NCBI RefSeq assembly: GCF_029871235.1
Contig: NZ_SSOM01000014.1
Coordinates: 1-64,000, forward strand
DNA: 64,000 nucleotides
Source of the DNA: Pseudomonas sp. BN411
GTDB lineage: Bacteria > Pseudomonadota > Gammaproteobacteria > Pseudomonadales > Pseudomonadaceae
Direction: 5' to 3'
Under the pieces are notes generated by a model. That model searched no databases. It was not told the DNA's origin and was given only the letters and a program-made list of their open reading frames with translations. This document shows positions 18,749 through 29,935 of this stretch, piece after piece (position 1 is the first letter of the stretch; the number at the start of each line of letters is the position of its first letter). The position numbers and the translations under genes are program-made.

Positions 18749-19852
18749 ATGGGCGAGCATGATCTGAGCAGAAGAAATTTCATCAAGACGGTAGGTGTCG
18801 CTTCGGTGGCCGCTGCCACCCTGTCGATGCCCTTCATCCGGGCCAGTGCCAGCGATACCCGTTTCCAGGGCAAGACCTTGCGTCTGCTGACCTGGTCGGA
18901 CGACACCGGTCTCGCGGCTCTGCGCAATATCGCGGCTACCTTCGAGGCCAAGACGGGTGCCAAGGTGATCGCCGACCGCACCGGCAGCACCTCGGAAATG
19001 GTCGCCAAGCTGAAGGCCGGTGGTGATCGCCCGCAGTACGACATCATCACCCTCGCCGGGGTGGGCGCCGAAGGCCTGGCCAGCGCCGGGCTGCTGGAGA
19101 AACCCGACCTCAATCGCATTCCCAACCTCAAGGACGTGCCTGCCCAGTACCAGACCGGCGCTAACGGTCATGGCATCGGCTACCTGCTGTGGTGCAACAG
19201 CCTGGTGTACAACACGCGCACCGTGAAAGACGTACCGGACAGCTACGCCGCGCTGTGGGACCCGGCCTACGAAGGCCGCCTGTTCCTGCCGCCGCCGAAC
19301 TGGACCGAAGCCATGGACCTGATCATCATCGCGGCCAAGCTGGCCGGTGGTGATGTGCATAACATCGAGCCGGGCTTCAAGAAGCTGGAAGAGCTGAAGG
19401 ACCGCGTGATGACCCTGGGCGAAAACCCCAACCAGATCGCCGAGCTGTTCCGCACCAACTCGCTGGATATGGGCGGTCTCTACGCTCCGGCGTTCTTCCC
19501 CAAGCAGATCCGCGATCCTGCCTACAGCCTGGGCGCCACCTTCGGCATGAAGGAAGGCTTCTACACCGACCTGATGCTCTCGGTAATGCCCAAGCACCGT
19601 CCGGGCGATACCGATCTGGCCTACGCCTTCCTCGACCATTCGCTGGACCCGCTGGTGCAGGGCAAGATGGCCGAAGACATCTTCAACGGTCCGGTCAACT
19701 CCAAGGCGATCATCTCCGCCGAGGCGCGCAAAAGCCCCTTCATCCTCACGCCGGAGCAGATCGCAGAGAAGGCGATCATGCACGACAACGCCTTCCTCGC
19801 TACGGTCCATGACCAGTGGATTCGCCGCTACACGGAAATCTTCTCTTCCTGA
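18749..19852 (+). CDS. Tat-exported ABC importer substrate-binding protein (PotD-like)
   Basis: The product is 367 residues. The N-terminus HDLSRRNFIKTVGVASVAAA is a twin-arginine signal, cleaved near RASA. The mature part has the periplasmic binding protein fold of the spermidine/putrescine group: LRLLTWSDDTGL at the start of domain 1, then YDIITLAG and GIGYLLWCNSLVYNT. It delivers substrate to the two permeases downstream. Substrate is not determined; polyamine or another small cation/carboxylate is possible. First gene of a four- to five-gene operon. Confidence 0.88.
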   Translation: MGEHDLSRRNFIKTVGVASVAAATLSMPFIRASASDTRFQGKTLRLLTWSDDTGLAALRNIAATFEAKTGAKVIADRTGSTSEMVAKLKAGGDRPQYDIITLAGVGAEGLASAGLLEKPDLNRIPNLKDVPAQYQTGANGHGIGYLLWCNSLVYNTRTVKDVPDSYAALWDPAYEGRLFLPPPNWTEAMDLIIIAAKLAGGDVHNIEPGFKKLEELKDRVMTLGENPNQIAELFRTNSLDMGGLYAPAFFPKQIRDPAYSLGATFGMKEGFYTDLMLSVMPKHRPGDTDLAYAFLDHSLDPLVQGKMAEDIFNGPVNSKAIISAEARKSPFILTPEQIAEKAIMHDNAFLATVHDQWIRRYTEIFSS

Positions 19853-19947
19853 TGCAGCCACGGCACCTGCCGTGAGTCGCGCCGGGCGGCTGGCCTTCGG
19901 CTGCCCGCTCCGGCGCGTGGTTTCCCTGTTCTGACGAGACGAGCGAT

Positions 19948-20856
19948 ATGGAACACATTGATCTGACCGATCCGGTCGGCGCGGCACCCCTGCGCCCGCC
20001 AAAGGCGGTTTCTCCTACTGTGCGGGCCTGGCTCTTCCTTACCCCTTCGATGCTGTTCCTGGCCGTGCTGGTGGCCGCCAGCCTGTTGGTGCTGCGCATG
20101 AGCATCGGCGAGAAGGGGGCGGAGTGGAGCGGGTTCAGTCTGGCCAGCTATGCCCAACTGGCCGAGCCCTACTACCTGAAGTCGCTGTTGCTGACCTTGC
20201 GCCTGGCGCTGTTCAGCGCGCTGATCGCGGTGGTCCTGGCGATTCCGGTGGGCTACTGCATGTCACGCCTGCAGTCGCCGTTCCTGCGCCGGATATTCCT
20301 GGCCGCGGTGCTCCTGCCGTTGCTGGTGAACCTGTTGCTGCAAAGCTACGGCTGGCTGGTGATTCTCGGTCCGGCGGGCATGCTCAACCAGGGCCTGATG
20401 GGGCTGGGGCTGATCGACCGGCCGATGATGCTGCTCTACAACCAGACCGGCGTGCTGATGGGCCTGGTGCAGACGGCCTTCCCCCTGGCGGTGCTGCCGA
20501 TCGCCAGCGCCATGCGCGGCGTGTCGCGCACCTACGAAGAGGCCGCCGCGACCCTGGGCGCCAGCCGCGTGCGGGTGTTCTGTCAGGTCGTACTGCCGAT
20601 GAGCCTGCCGGGCATCTTCACCGGCGCCACCCTGGTGTTCGCCTACAACGCCAGCAGCTTCGTGGTGCCGCTGCTGCTCGGCGGGCGGCGCGTGCCGATG
20701 CTGGCGGTGATGGTGCATGACCAGATCGCCCCGCTGATGAACTGGCCCGCGGCCTCCGCCGCCGGCGTGGTGCTGATAGTCACCACCCTGGCGATCATGA
20801 CTTTCTCCGAATACGTCACTGGCCGTCGCCGCCGCATGCTGGAGGCTTCGCAATGA
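19948..20856 (+). CDS. ABC importer permease (PotB-like)
   Basis: The product is 302 residues with six hydrophobic segments; a cytoplasmic N-terminal extension of about 30 residues precedes TM1. The EAA loop is visible as EEAAATLGASRVRVFCQVVL, which docks to the ATPase. Pairs with the next permease, whose start it overlaps by 4 bp (ATGA). Confidence 0.92.
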   Translation: MEHIDLTDPVGAAPLRPPKAVSPTVRAWLFLTPSMLFLAVLVAASLLVLRMSIGEKGAEWSGFSLASYAQLAEPYYLKSLLLTLRLALFSALIAVVLAIPVGYCMSRLQSPFLRRIFLAAVLLPLLVNLLLQSYGWLVILGPAGMLNQGLMGLGLIDRPMMLLYNQTGVLMGLVQTAFPLAVLPIASAMRGVSRTYEEAAATLGASRVRVFCQVVLPMSLPGIFTGATLVFAYNASSFVVPLLLGGRRVPMLAVMVHDQIAPLMNWPAASAAGVVLIVTTLAIMTFSEYVTGRRRRMLEASQ

Positions 20857-21698
20857 GCAATCCTTTCCGTTCCCACGCGGCGCTACCGGGGGAAACCGGC
20901 CGCTTCGCGATGATCCTTTCCGGCGTGATCCTGTTTCTGGCGGTGTTGCCGATCCTGACGATGATCGTGATGTCCTTCAGCGGCGCGTCGAACCTCGATT
21001 TCCCTCCGTCGAGCTACAGCCTGCAATGGTACGAGGCGGCCTGGCGCACCTTCGTCTCGCCTGACGCCAGCGATGTGCTGAGCCTGGGACAGGCGCTGAC
21101 CACCAGCCTGCTGGTGTCCTGCCTGACCATGGTGCTGGCCACCCTGGTCGCGGTGCCGGCGTCGTACGCGCTGACCCGCTGCGAATTCCGTGGCAAGGCC
21201 GTGGCGCTGCAGCTGATGTCGCTGCCCCTGGTGTTCCCCATGGTGGTGCTGGGGCTGGCGTTGTTACTGGTGTTCGACAGCCTGCCGTTCCACATGGATA
21301 CCTCGCGGCTGGTGATCGCCCACGTGATCCTCGCGCTGCCCTTTGTGGTGAAGAACTGCACGGCCGCCATGGTTTCCATCGGCACCGAAGTGGAGGAGGC
21401 CGCGCAGATGCTCGGCGCGTCGCCGCTACGGGCAATTCGCGACGTTGTCGTGCCGCTGATGCGCTCGGGCATCCTGGCCGGGATGCTGCTGGCCTTCATC
21501 GTGTCGTTCAACGAGTTCACCGTTACTTACTTCCTCTACAACATCGATGTGATGACCGTGCCGATCTGGATGTACAGCCGCACCGTGTCGTCCCTCGATC
21601 CCACCGTATTTTCCTTTGCCGTGCTGATCGTGCTGATCGACTTCGTCCTGATCTGGGCGCTGGAGAAGCTGGTTGGCGATGGCGGCGTGTCTTTCTGA
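20853..21698 (+). CDS. ABC importer permease (PotC-like)
   Basis: The product is 281 residues with six membrane segments and an EAA loop EEAAQMLGASPLRAIRDVVV. It overlaps the preceding permease gene by 4 bp and is followed by the ATPase gene after 13 bp, so translation is coupled along the operon. Together with the other permease it forms the transmembrane channel of the importer. Confidence 0.92.
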   Translation: MSNPFRSHAALPGETGRFAMILSGVILFLAVLPILTMIVMSFSGASNLDFPPSSYSLQWYEAAWRTFVSPDASDVLSLGQALTTSLLVSCLTMVLATLVAVPASYALTRCEFRGKAVALQLMSLPLVFPMVVLGLALLLVFDSLPFHMDTSRLVIAHVILALPFVVKNCTAAMVSIGTEVEEAAQMLGASPLRAIRDVVVPLMRSGILAGMLLAFIVSFNEFTVTYFLYNIDVMTVPIWMYSRTVSSLDPTVFSFAVLIVLIDFVLIWALEKLVGDGGVSF

Positions 21699-21711
21699 AT
21701 CGAGGTGAAGC

Positions 21712-22767
21712 ATGTCTGGACTGATTCTGCAAAAAGTTGAAAAGCGCTACGGCTCCATCTGTGCCGTGACGGACGTAAACCTGCACCTGCCTGAGGGCAA
21801 GCTGGTGTGTTTCCTCGGCCCATCGGGTTGCGGCAAGACCACGCTGCTGCGGATGATCGCCGGCCTCGAAAGCCTGAGCTCCGGGCAGATCCTCCTGGAT
21901 GGCAAGAACATCGGCTACACGCCGGCGCACCAGCGCAACTTCGGCATGGTGTTCCAGTCGCTGGCGCTGTTCCCGCACATGACGGTGGGCGAGAACATTG
22001 CCTACCCGTTGCGCCTGCGCAACGTGCCCAAGGCCGAGCAGCAGGCGCGGGTGGCCGAGCTGCTGCAGATGATCCAGCTGCAGGAAATGGTGGACCGGCC
22101 GGTGTCGCGGCTTTCCGGTGGGCAGCGCCAACGCGTGGCCATTGCCCGCGCCATCGCCTCGCACCCCAAGCTGCTGCTGCTGGATGAACCCCTGTCGGCG
22201 CTGGACGCCAAGTTGCGCGAGTCGATGCAGATCGAGATCCGCCAGCTACAGCAGCGCCTGAACATCACCACCATCATGGTTACCCACGACCAGCGTGAAG
22301 CCATGACCATGGCCGACATCGTGGTCGTGCTCGGCGAGCACCGGGTGCAGCAGGTGGGCACGCCGATCGAGATCTACCGCAACCCGGCCAACGAGTTCGT
22401 CGCCGATTTCATCGGCACCGGCAACATTTTCCCGGCCACTGCTCTGGGCAGCGGGCGCGTGGGTTTGCCTGGCGGCGCAGCGTTCCAGGCGCCGATCTGC
22501 AACAGCATCCAAGCCGGCGCGCCGATCAAGCTGCTGGTGCGCCCGGAAGACTTGCAGCTGTCCGCGCCTCACGCCGGCGGGGCCAACAGCGTGCCGGGTA
22601 CGGTGACCTTCGTGCGGGATATCGGCGCCACCATCGAGACCACGGTGGAGTGCTCCGGTGTTTCTCTCACCGCGCTGACCACGCCTTGTCAGGACATTGG
22701 CCTGGCCATCGGCAATCCGGTGGCGGTGACCATTCCGGAGCATGCCTGCCGGGTGCTCTCGGCATGA
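21712..22767 (+). CDS. ABC importer ATP-binding protein (PotA-like)
   Basis: The product is 351 residues. Walker A GPSGCGKTT, signature LSGGQRQRVAIARAI, Walker B LLLLDEPLSALD and the switch His in VTHDQREAM are all intact. A C-terminal TOBE regulatory domain (about 280-351) follows, as in PotA/FbpC/CysA. It energises the permeases encoded upstream. The SDR gene follows after about 80 bp. Confidence 0.93.
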   Translation: MSGLILQKVEKRYGSICAVTDVNLHLPEGKLVCFLGPSGCGKTTLLRMIAGLESLSSGQILLDGKNIGYTPAHQRNFGMVFQSLALFPHMTVGENIAYPLRLRNVPKAEQQARVAELLQMIQLQEMVDRPVSRLSGGQRQRVAIARAIASHPKLLLLDEPLSALDAKLRESMQIEIRQLQQRLNITTIMVTHDQREAMTMADIVVVLGEHRVQQVGTPIEIYRNPANEFVADFIGTGNIFPATALGSGRVGLPGGAAFQAPICNSIQAGAPIKLLVRPEDLQLSAPHAGGANSVPGTVTFVRDIGATIETTVECSGVSLTALTTPCQDIGLAIGNPVAVTIPEHACRVLSA

Positions 22768-22849
22768 GTCATGACGTGTTGTTTGGCCATTGGCCTCGAT
22801 CAGCGTCAGGCGCACACTGGCGGGTGAACCTGGAAATGGAGTGCTGATC

Positions 22850-23632
22850 ATGGACCTTCAACTACAAAACCGCAGTGCCCTGGTGTGCGGCGGCAGCTCC
22901 GGGTTGGGTTTCGGCGTGGCCGAGGCCCTGGCCAGGGAGGGCGTACGGGTCTGCCTGCTGGCGCGCAACCTGTCGAAGCTGGAGCTGGCGGTGGAACGCA
23001 TCCGCAAGGAGGGCGGTGACGCCCAGGCAGTCGCGGTGGACCTGAACGATCTGGGGGCTGTGGATATGGCCATCGAGCAAGTCGTGGCGGCCATCGGGGC
23101 GCCGGACATCCTCGTGGCCAACAACGGCGGGCCGCCGCCCATCAATGCCGTGGATTTCGACCCGCAACTCTGGCACCGTCAGCTGGACGCCATGCTGCTG
23201 AGCTCCATGGCCCTGGTGAATGCCTTCCTGCCGAGCATGCGTCAGCGGCGCTTTGGCCGAATCCTGATGATTTCGTCCACCAGCGTGGTGGAGCCCATTC
23301 CCGGCCTGGTGCTCTCCAGCGCGCTACGCGCGGCTCTGGCCAACTGGGCCAAGACGCTCTCAGCCGAAGTGGCCGCCGATGGTGTGACGGTGAATACGCT
23401 GATGCCCGGCTCCTTCTGGACCGAGCGCACCGAATCCCTGACGTTGCGCGCCGCCGAACGCAGCGGCACGCCGGTGGCGAGCCTGATGGCCAAGGAGCAG
23501 GCGGCGATTCCGGTGGGACGCTATGGCGCGACCGAGGAGTTCGGAGCGGTGGCGGCTTTCCTTGCCAGCCCGCTTGCCAGCTATGTCACGGGGGCGCTGA
23601 TTCCGGTGGATGGTGGCGTTCTGAAGGGTTGA
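22850..23632 (+). CDS. Short-chain dehydrogenase/reductase with altered active site
   Basis: The product is 260 residues; the ATG at 22850 follows GGAG. Rossmann glycine motif GGSSGLG (14-20) and NNGG (91-94) are present, and Ser residues at 142-145 fit the catalytic Ser. At the YxxxK position the sequence reads SSALR (156-160), so Tyr is Ser and Lys is Arg. Some SDRs annotated as 3-oxoacyl-ACP reductases share this pattern. Activity by the classical mechanism is doubtful. It probably belongs to the ABC operon. Substrate unknown. Confidence 0.88.
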   Translation: MDLQLQNRSALVCGGSSGLGFGVAEALAREGVRVCLLARNLSKLELAVERIRKEGGDAQAVAVDLNDLGAVDMAIEQVVAAIGAPDILVANNGGPPPINAVDFDPQLWHRQLDAMLLSSMALVNAFLPSMRQRRFGRILMISSTSVVEPIPGLVLSSALRAALANWAKTLSAEVAADGVTVNTLMPGSFWTERTESLTLRAAERSGTPVASLMAKEQAAIPVGRYGATEEFGAVAAFLASPLASYVTGALIPVDGGVLKG

Positions 23633-23654
23633 TGGGGCAGGTCTTCGGCCTGCT

Positions 23655-23709
23655 TGGCGAATGAATTCGCCCCCACAAGAGCGTTCCTGTGGGGGCGATT
23701 TCAATCGCG
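23655..23709. repeat. Inverted pair of dispersed REP-like element
   Basis: GCGAATGAATTCGCCCCCAC and GTGGGGGCGATTTCAATCGC face each other with an 11-bp spacer between two convergent genes; RNA from here would fold into a long hairpin. Confidence 0.8.
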
Positions 23710-23735
23710 ATGGGCCGCGACGCGGCCCTACTCAT

Positions 23736-25349
23736 TCACCACGCGCAGGACGGCTCGAAACTGTCGGCCCGCGCCATCGCCCACATGCGTTCGTAGAAGT
23801 CCGCCTCGATCTTGTCCTTGAGCAGGTCCCCCGGCTTGAGAAAGACGTGGATCTGCGAGAACAGGCGAATCTCCTTGTCCGAAACGCGCCGCACCAGGTG
23901 GCGGGGTTCGAGTTGGTTGGGGTGATCCAGGCCGGCAGCGGCGAGCATTTCGGCCAGGGCTTTCAGCGTATTGCGGTGGAACATCTGCACCCGTTGGGCC
24001 TTGTCCGGTACCACTAGTGCGCGCTGGCGCAGCTTGTCCTGGGTGGCGACGCCGGTGGGGCATTTGTTCGTGTGGCACGACTGCGACTGGATGCAGCCAA
24101 TGGCGAACATGAAGCCCCGCGCCGAGTTGGCCCAGTCGGCACCGATGGCCAGTACGCTGGCAATGTCGAAGGCGCTGATGATCTTGCCGCTGGCGCCGAG
24201 CTTGATCTTGTCCCGCAGGTTCAACCCCACCAGGGTGTTGTGCACGAACAGCAGCCCCTCGCGTAGCGGCACGCCGATGTGGTCGGTGAACTCCAGCGGG
24301 GCTGCGCCGGTTCCGCCTTCCTTGCCGTCGATCACGATGAAGTCGGGAAGGATGCCGGTTTCCAGCATGGCCTTGGCGATGCCCATGAACTCCCACGGGT
24401 GGCCCAGGCAGAACTTGAAGCCCACCGGCTTGCCGCCGGACAGCTCTCGCAGTTTCGCGATGAACTGCATCATCTCGATGGGCGTGGAGAAGGCACTGTG
24501 GCGGGAGGGTGAAATGCAGTCCTCGCCCATGGGCACGCCTCGGGTGAGGGAGATTTCCTCGGTGACCTTGTGCTTGGGCAGGATGCCGCCGTGACCGGGC
24601 TTGGCGCCCTGGGACAGCTTGATTTCGATCATCCGCACCTGGGGACTGCGCGCCTGGGTGGCGAAGCGTTCCGGGTCGAACTGGCCGTCGCTGGTGCGGC
24701 AACCGAAGTAGCCGCTGCCCAGTTCCCAGACCAGGTCGCCACCGTTTTCGCGGTGGTAGGGGCTGATGCTGCCTTCGCCGGTGTCGTGATAGAAGTTGCC
24801 GAGCTTGGCGCCACGGTTCAACGCGCGAATGGCGTTGGCGCTAAGGGAGCCGAAGCTCATGGCCGAGATGTTGAAGACTGAGGCTGAATAAGGCTGGGTG
24901 CACTGCGGCCCGCCTACTACCACGCGGAAGGCGGTCGAGTCGCTGAGTGGCGCCGGGCGCATGGAATGGCCGATGAATTCGTAGCCGGACTTGTACACGT
25001 CGATCAGGGTGCCGAAGGGTTTGTCGCCCCCTTCGTTCTTGGCCCGTGCATAGACCAGCGAGCGCTGGGCGCGGGAGAAGGGCAGGCGGTCGTCGTCGGC
25101 TTCCAGCAGGTACTGGCGGATTTCCGGGCGGATGCCTTCGACCAGGTAGCGGATGTTGCCGAGGATGGGGTAGTTGCGCCGCACGGCGTGGCGCGACTGC
25201 ATCAGATCGAACACCCCCAGCACGCTGAGCGCGAGACCTAGCAGGGTGAGCGGCCAGACCCAGTCGTGGTCGGTGAAGGGCAGGCTGAAGAGGGTGAACA
25301 GCACGCAGAAGGCGAAGAAGGCGTAACGGCTCAGCAGTGAAAGGCTCAT
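23736..25349 (-). CDS. Membrane-anchored FMN-binding glutamate-synthase-like protein
   Basis: The product is 537 residues; the ATG at 25349 follows AAGGAG. Two N-terminal hydrophobic segments (about 5-45) anchor it. The rest is the FMN/(beta-alpha)8 central domain of glutamate synthase GltB, with SFGSLSANAIRALNRGA, GHGGILPKHKVT and DGKEGGTGAAP. The cysteine pattern CIQSQSCHTNKCPTG is the C-x5-C-x4-C that binds a 3Fe-4S cluster in GltB. The glutaminase domain is missing, so this is not a complete glutamate synthase. Physiological reaction unknown. Monocistronic. Confidence 0.9.
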   Translation of the reverse strand: MSLSLLSRYAFFAFCVLFTLFSLPFTDHDWVWPLTLLGLALSVLGVFDLMQSRHAVRRNYPILGNIRYLVEGIRPEIRQYLLEADDDRLPFSRAQRSLVYARAKNEGGDKPFGTLIDVYKSGYEFIGHSMRPAPLSDSTAFRVVVGGPQCTQPYSASVFNISAMSFGSLSANAIRALNRGAKLGNFYHDTGEGSISPYHRENGGDLVWELGSGYFGCRTSDGQFDPERFATQARSPQVRMIEIKLSQGAKPGHGGILPKHKVTEEISLTRGVPMGEDCISPSRHSAFSTPIEMMQFIAKLRELSGGKPVGFKFCLGHPWEFMGIAKAMLETGILPDFIVIDGKEGGTGAAPLEFTDHIGVPLREGLLFVHNTLVGLNLRDKIKLGASGKIISAFDIASVLAIGADWANSARGFMFAIGCIQSQSCHTNKCPTGVATQDKLRQRALVVPDKAQRVQMFHRNTLKALAEMLAAAGLDHPNQLEPRHLVRRVSDKEIRLFSQIHVFLKPGDLLKDKIEADFYERMWAMARADSFEPSCAW

Positions 25350-25444
25350 GCGGACTCCTTGTTTGCAGGTACCGGCACAGAGTAGTGCGAATGCGCGGGA
25401 ATTGCCTTGCCGGGGCTCAAGATCGGGATTCCTGGGCGCTTCCT

Positions 25445-25529
25445 GTAGGTTGGTCTGAGGAACGAAGCCCAACACAGCAAGGCTGGACTACGCATCGTTG
25501 GGCCTCGCTGCGCTCGGACCAACCTACGG
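25445..25529. repeat. GTAGGTTGG...CCAACCTAC inverted structure
   Basis: GTAGGTTGGTCTGAGGAACG at the left and CGGACCAACCTACG at the right pair over 85 bp, with GCCCAACA/CGTTGGGC inside. Same type as the element at 13858-13940. Confidence 0.7.
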
Positions 25530-25562
25530 TTTGCAGTCGTGAATGAACGCGTTCCCTTAAAC

Positions 25563-25589
25563 AAAAAAGCCCGGAATTTGCCGGGCTTC
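25563..25589 (-). terminator. Terminator of the repeat-protein gene
   Basis: AAGCCCGG-N6-CCGGGCTT hairpin; read on the minus strand it ends in a run of six T. Confidence 0.88.
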
Positions 25590-25611
25590 GAGCTTTTGTA
25601 GCGGAGTGCGA

Positions 25612-25941
25612 TCAGCTTACGCGCTGGGCTTGCACCAGACGGTCGGCACCACCTTCGGCGATGCGGCTGGCGCCGGTGCGGTCGGAACCGCCTTCGGCGA
25701 TGCGGTTGGCGCCGGTGCGGTCGGACCCACCTTCAGCGATGCGGTTGGCGCCGGTGCGGTCGGAACCACCTTCGGCGATGCGGTTGGCGCCGGTGCGGTC
25801 GGAACCACCTTCTGCAACGCGATCCAGCACCATGTAGCCTTCAGCGACAACCGGCTCGATGGTCTGGGAGGAGGACGGCAGAGCGAAAACAAAGCTGCTC
25901 AGGGTAGCGATGAACAGTGCGGCGATGGCTTGAGTTTTCAT
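25612..25941 (-). CDS. Secreted small protein with 13-residue tandem repeats
   Basis: The product is 109 residues; the ATG follows AGGAGC. A signal peptide ends around SSFVFA. The second half consists of four to five tandem copies of a 13-residue unit, GGSDRTGANRIAE, encoded by a 39-bp DNA repeat, with the last unit degenerate (GGADRLVQAQ). No Cys or hydrophobic core. Similar short Pseudomonas proteins carry database names such as 'phage infection protein', for which I know of no experimental basis. The function is unknown. Flanked by a good terminator, so it is expressed alone. Confidence 0.75.
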   Translation of the reverse strand: MKTQAIAALFIATLSSFVFALPSSSQTIEPVVAEGYMVLDRVAEGGSDRTGANRIAEGGSDRTGANRIAEGGSDRTGANRIAEGGSDRTGASRIAEGGADRLVQAQRVS

Positions 25942-26170
25942 GATCTGGGCTCCTCGAAGGGGGACTGGAAACTGGGTACGGAGCCAATCTTACGGATGGG
26001 GGGATGATTAAAAAGTGATCACGCCCGATAGAGACCATCAACGCCGTTGATGGTTGGCTAAATCCTTTTGTATCAATGACTTGTGCTTTTTTGCTCAACG
26101 GTAGATGGGCGAACCAGACTCCGCTGGTGGACCGATGGAGCGTGGTCCACCCTACGAAAGCGCCCGAACG

Positions 26171-26204
26171 CAGAAAAAGAAAACGGCCCGCGAGGGGCCG
26201 TTTC
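26171..26204 (-). terminator. Terminator of the bra operon
   Basis: AAACGGCCC-GCGA-GGGGCCGTTT hairpin just after braG; on the minus strand it is followed by TTCTTTTTCTG. The 279-bp gap to the repeat-protein gene also contains a GGTGGACC...GGTCCACC inverted repeat near 26125-26155. Confidence 0.85.
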
Positions 26205-26220
26205 TTGTACAGCGAGGTCG

Positions 26221-26922
26221 TTAGCCGCCGAGGTAGGCGTCGCGGACCTTGGGGTCGTTGAGCAGGTCGTCGCCGCTGCCCTGCATGACGATGCGTCCGT
26301 TCTCCAGCACGTAGCCACGGTCGGCCAGCTTGAGCGCCTGGTTGGCGTTCTGCTCCACCAGGAAGACGGTTACGCCGTCCTTACGCAGCTGTTCGATGAT
26401 GTCGAAGATCTGCTGGATGATGATGGGCGCCAGACCCAGGGACGGCTCGTCGAGCAGCAGCAGCTTGGGCTTGCTCATCAGCGCACGGCCGATGGCGAGC
26501 ATCTGCTGTTCGCCGCCGGACATGGTGCCGGCGCGCTGCTCGAAACGCTCCTTCAGGCGCGGGAACAGGTGCAGCACCTTGTCCATTTGCTCCTGGTAGT
26601 CGCCCTTTTCGGTGAAGAAGCCGCCCATGGCCAGGTTCTCTTCGACGGTCAGGCGGGCGAACACGCGGCGGCCTTCCGGCACGACGGCGATGCTCTTGCG
26701 CATGATGTCGTAGGACTCCCGGCCAACCAGCTCTTCGCCTTCATAGCGAATGCTGCCGCTGGCCGCGCGCGGCGAGCCGCAGAGGGTCATCAGCAGAGTC
26801 GACTTACCGGCGCCGTTGGCACCGATCAGGGTGACGATCTCGCCTTTCTTCACATCCATGCTGACGCTGTGCAGCGCCTGGATCTTGCCGTAGAAGGTGG
26901 AAACCTTGTCGAAAGTAAGCAT
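26221..26922 (-). CDS. braG: Branched-chain amino acid ABC importer ATPase BraG/LivF
   Basis: The product is 233 residues. Walker A GANGAGKST, signature MSGGEQQMLAIGRAL and Walker B LLLLDEPSLGLAP are intact, and the length and VPEGRRVFARLTVEENL segment are typical of LivF. It is the last gene of braDEFG, 3 bp after braF. It powers high-affinity uptake of Leu, Ile and Val together with BraF. Confidence 0.95.
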   Translation of the reverse strand: MLTFDKVSTFYGKIQALHSVSMDVKKGEIVTLIGANGAGKSTLLMTLCGSPRAASGSIRYEGEELVGRESYDIMRKSIAVVPEGRRVFARLTVEENLAMGGFFTEKGDYQEQMDKVLHLFPRLKERFEQRAGTMSGGEQQMLAIGRALMSKPKLLLLDEPSLGLAPIIIQQIFDIIEQLRKDGVTVFLVEQNANQALKLADRGYVLENGRIVMQGSGDDLLNDPKVRDAYLGG

Positions 26923-26925
26923 GGC

Positions 26926-27689
26926 TCAGGCCTCCCCCAGATAGGCTTTGATCACGTCGGGGTTGTTGCGGATCTGCTCCGGCGTGCCGTCGGCCAGGGG
27001 GGTGCCCTGGTTGATCACATAGATGTGGTCGGAAATGCTCATCACCAGCTTCATGTCGTGCTCGATCAGCAGCACGGTCACGTTGTGCTCGTTGCGCAGC
27101 ATGGCGATCAGCGCCTTGAGGTCGTCGGTCTCTTTCGGGTTGAGACCAGCGGCCGGCTCGTCGAGCATGAGGATGCGCGGGCGCGTCATCATGCAGCGGG
27201 CGATTTCCAGGCGACGTTGCTGACCGTAGGCCAGGGTGCCAGCCGGGCGGTTGGCGAAGTCGGTCAGGTTGACCTTCTCCAGCCAGTGGGCGGCGTAGTC
27301 CATGGCCTCGCGTTCGCTCTTGCGGAAGCCCGGAGTCTTCAAGAGGCCGGCGAGGAAGTTGGTATTGAGGTGGCGATGCTGGGCGACCAGCAGGTTCTCC
27401 ACCGCAGTCATTTCCTTGAACAGGCGGACGTTCTGGAAGGTCCGCACCACGCCCTTGCGAGCGATCTTGTGGCCCGGCAGGGCTTCGATCTGCTCGCCAT
27501 CGAGGCGGATGCTGCCGGAGGTCGGCTGGTAGAAGCCGGTCAGGCAGTTGAACACGGTGGTCTTGCCGGCGCCGTTCGGGCCGATCATGGAGACGACTTG
27601 TTTTTCCTGAACGGTCAGACCCACCCCGTTGACGGCCAACAGGCCGCCGAAGCGCATGGTGAGACCGCTTACTTCGAGAATCGCGCGGC

Positions 27690-27693
<4 letters not shown>
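26926..27693 (-). CDS. braF: Branched-chain amino acid ABC importer ATPase BraF/LivG
   Basis: The product is 255 residues with Walker [10 protein letters not shown], signature [15 protein letters not shown] and Walker [14 protein letters not shown], plus the LivG-type C-terminal extension ending [11 protein letters not shown]. It overlaps braE by 4 bp (ATGA). Second ATPase of the importer. Confidence 0.95.
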
Positions 27694-29866
<2,173 letters not shown>

Positions 29867-29935
29867 TCCCTAACTCCTCGGGCATCACGAAAAGCGGCGC
29901 TTGTGGCGCAGCGGAGCCCGTAAAACACGGATAAA

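Noticed and set aside
18746-20002. A 418-codon open frame on the - strand
   Set aside because: Antisense to the substrate-binding protein gene, which has a Tat signal and a recognisable fold.
25640-25818. Regular 39-bp tandem repeats, considered as CRISPR
   Set aside because: Units are contiguous with no spacers, in frame and translate to a 13-residue protein repeat.
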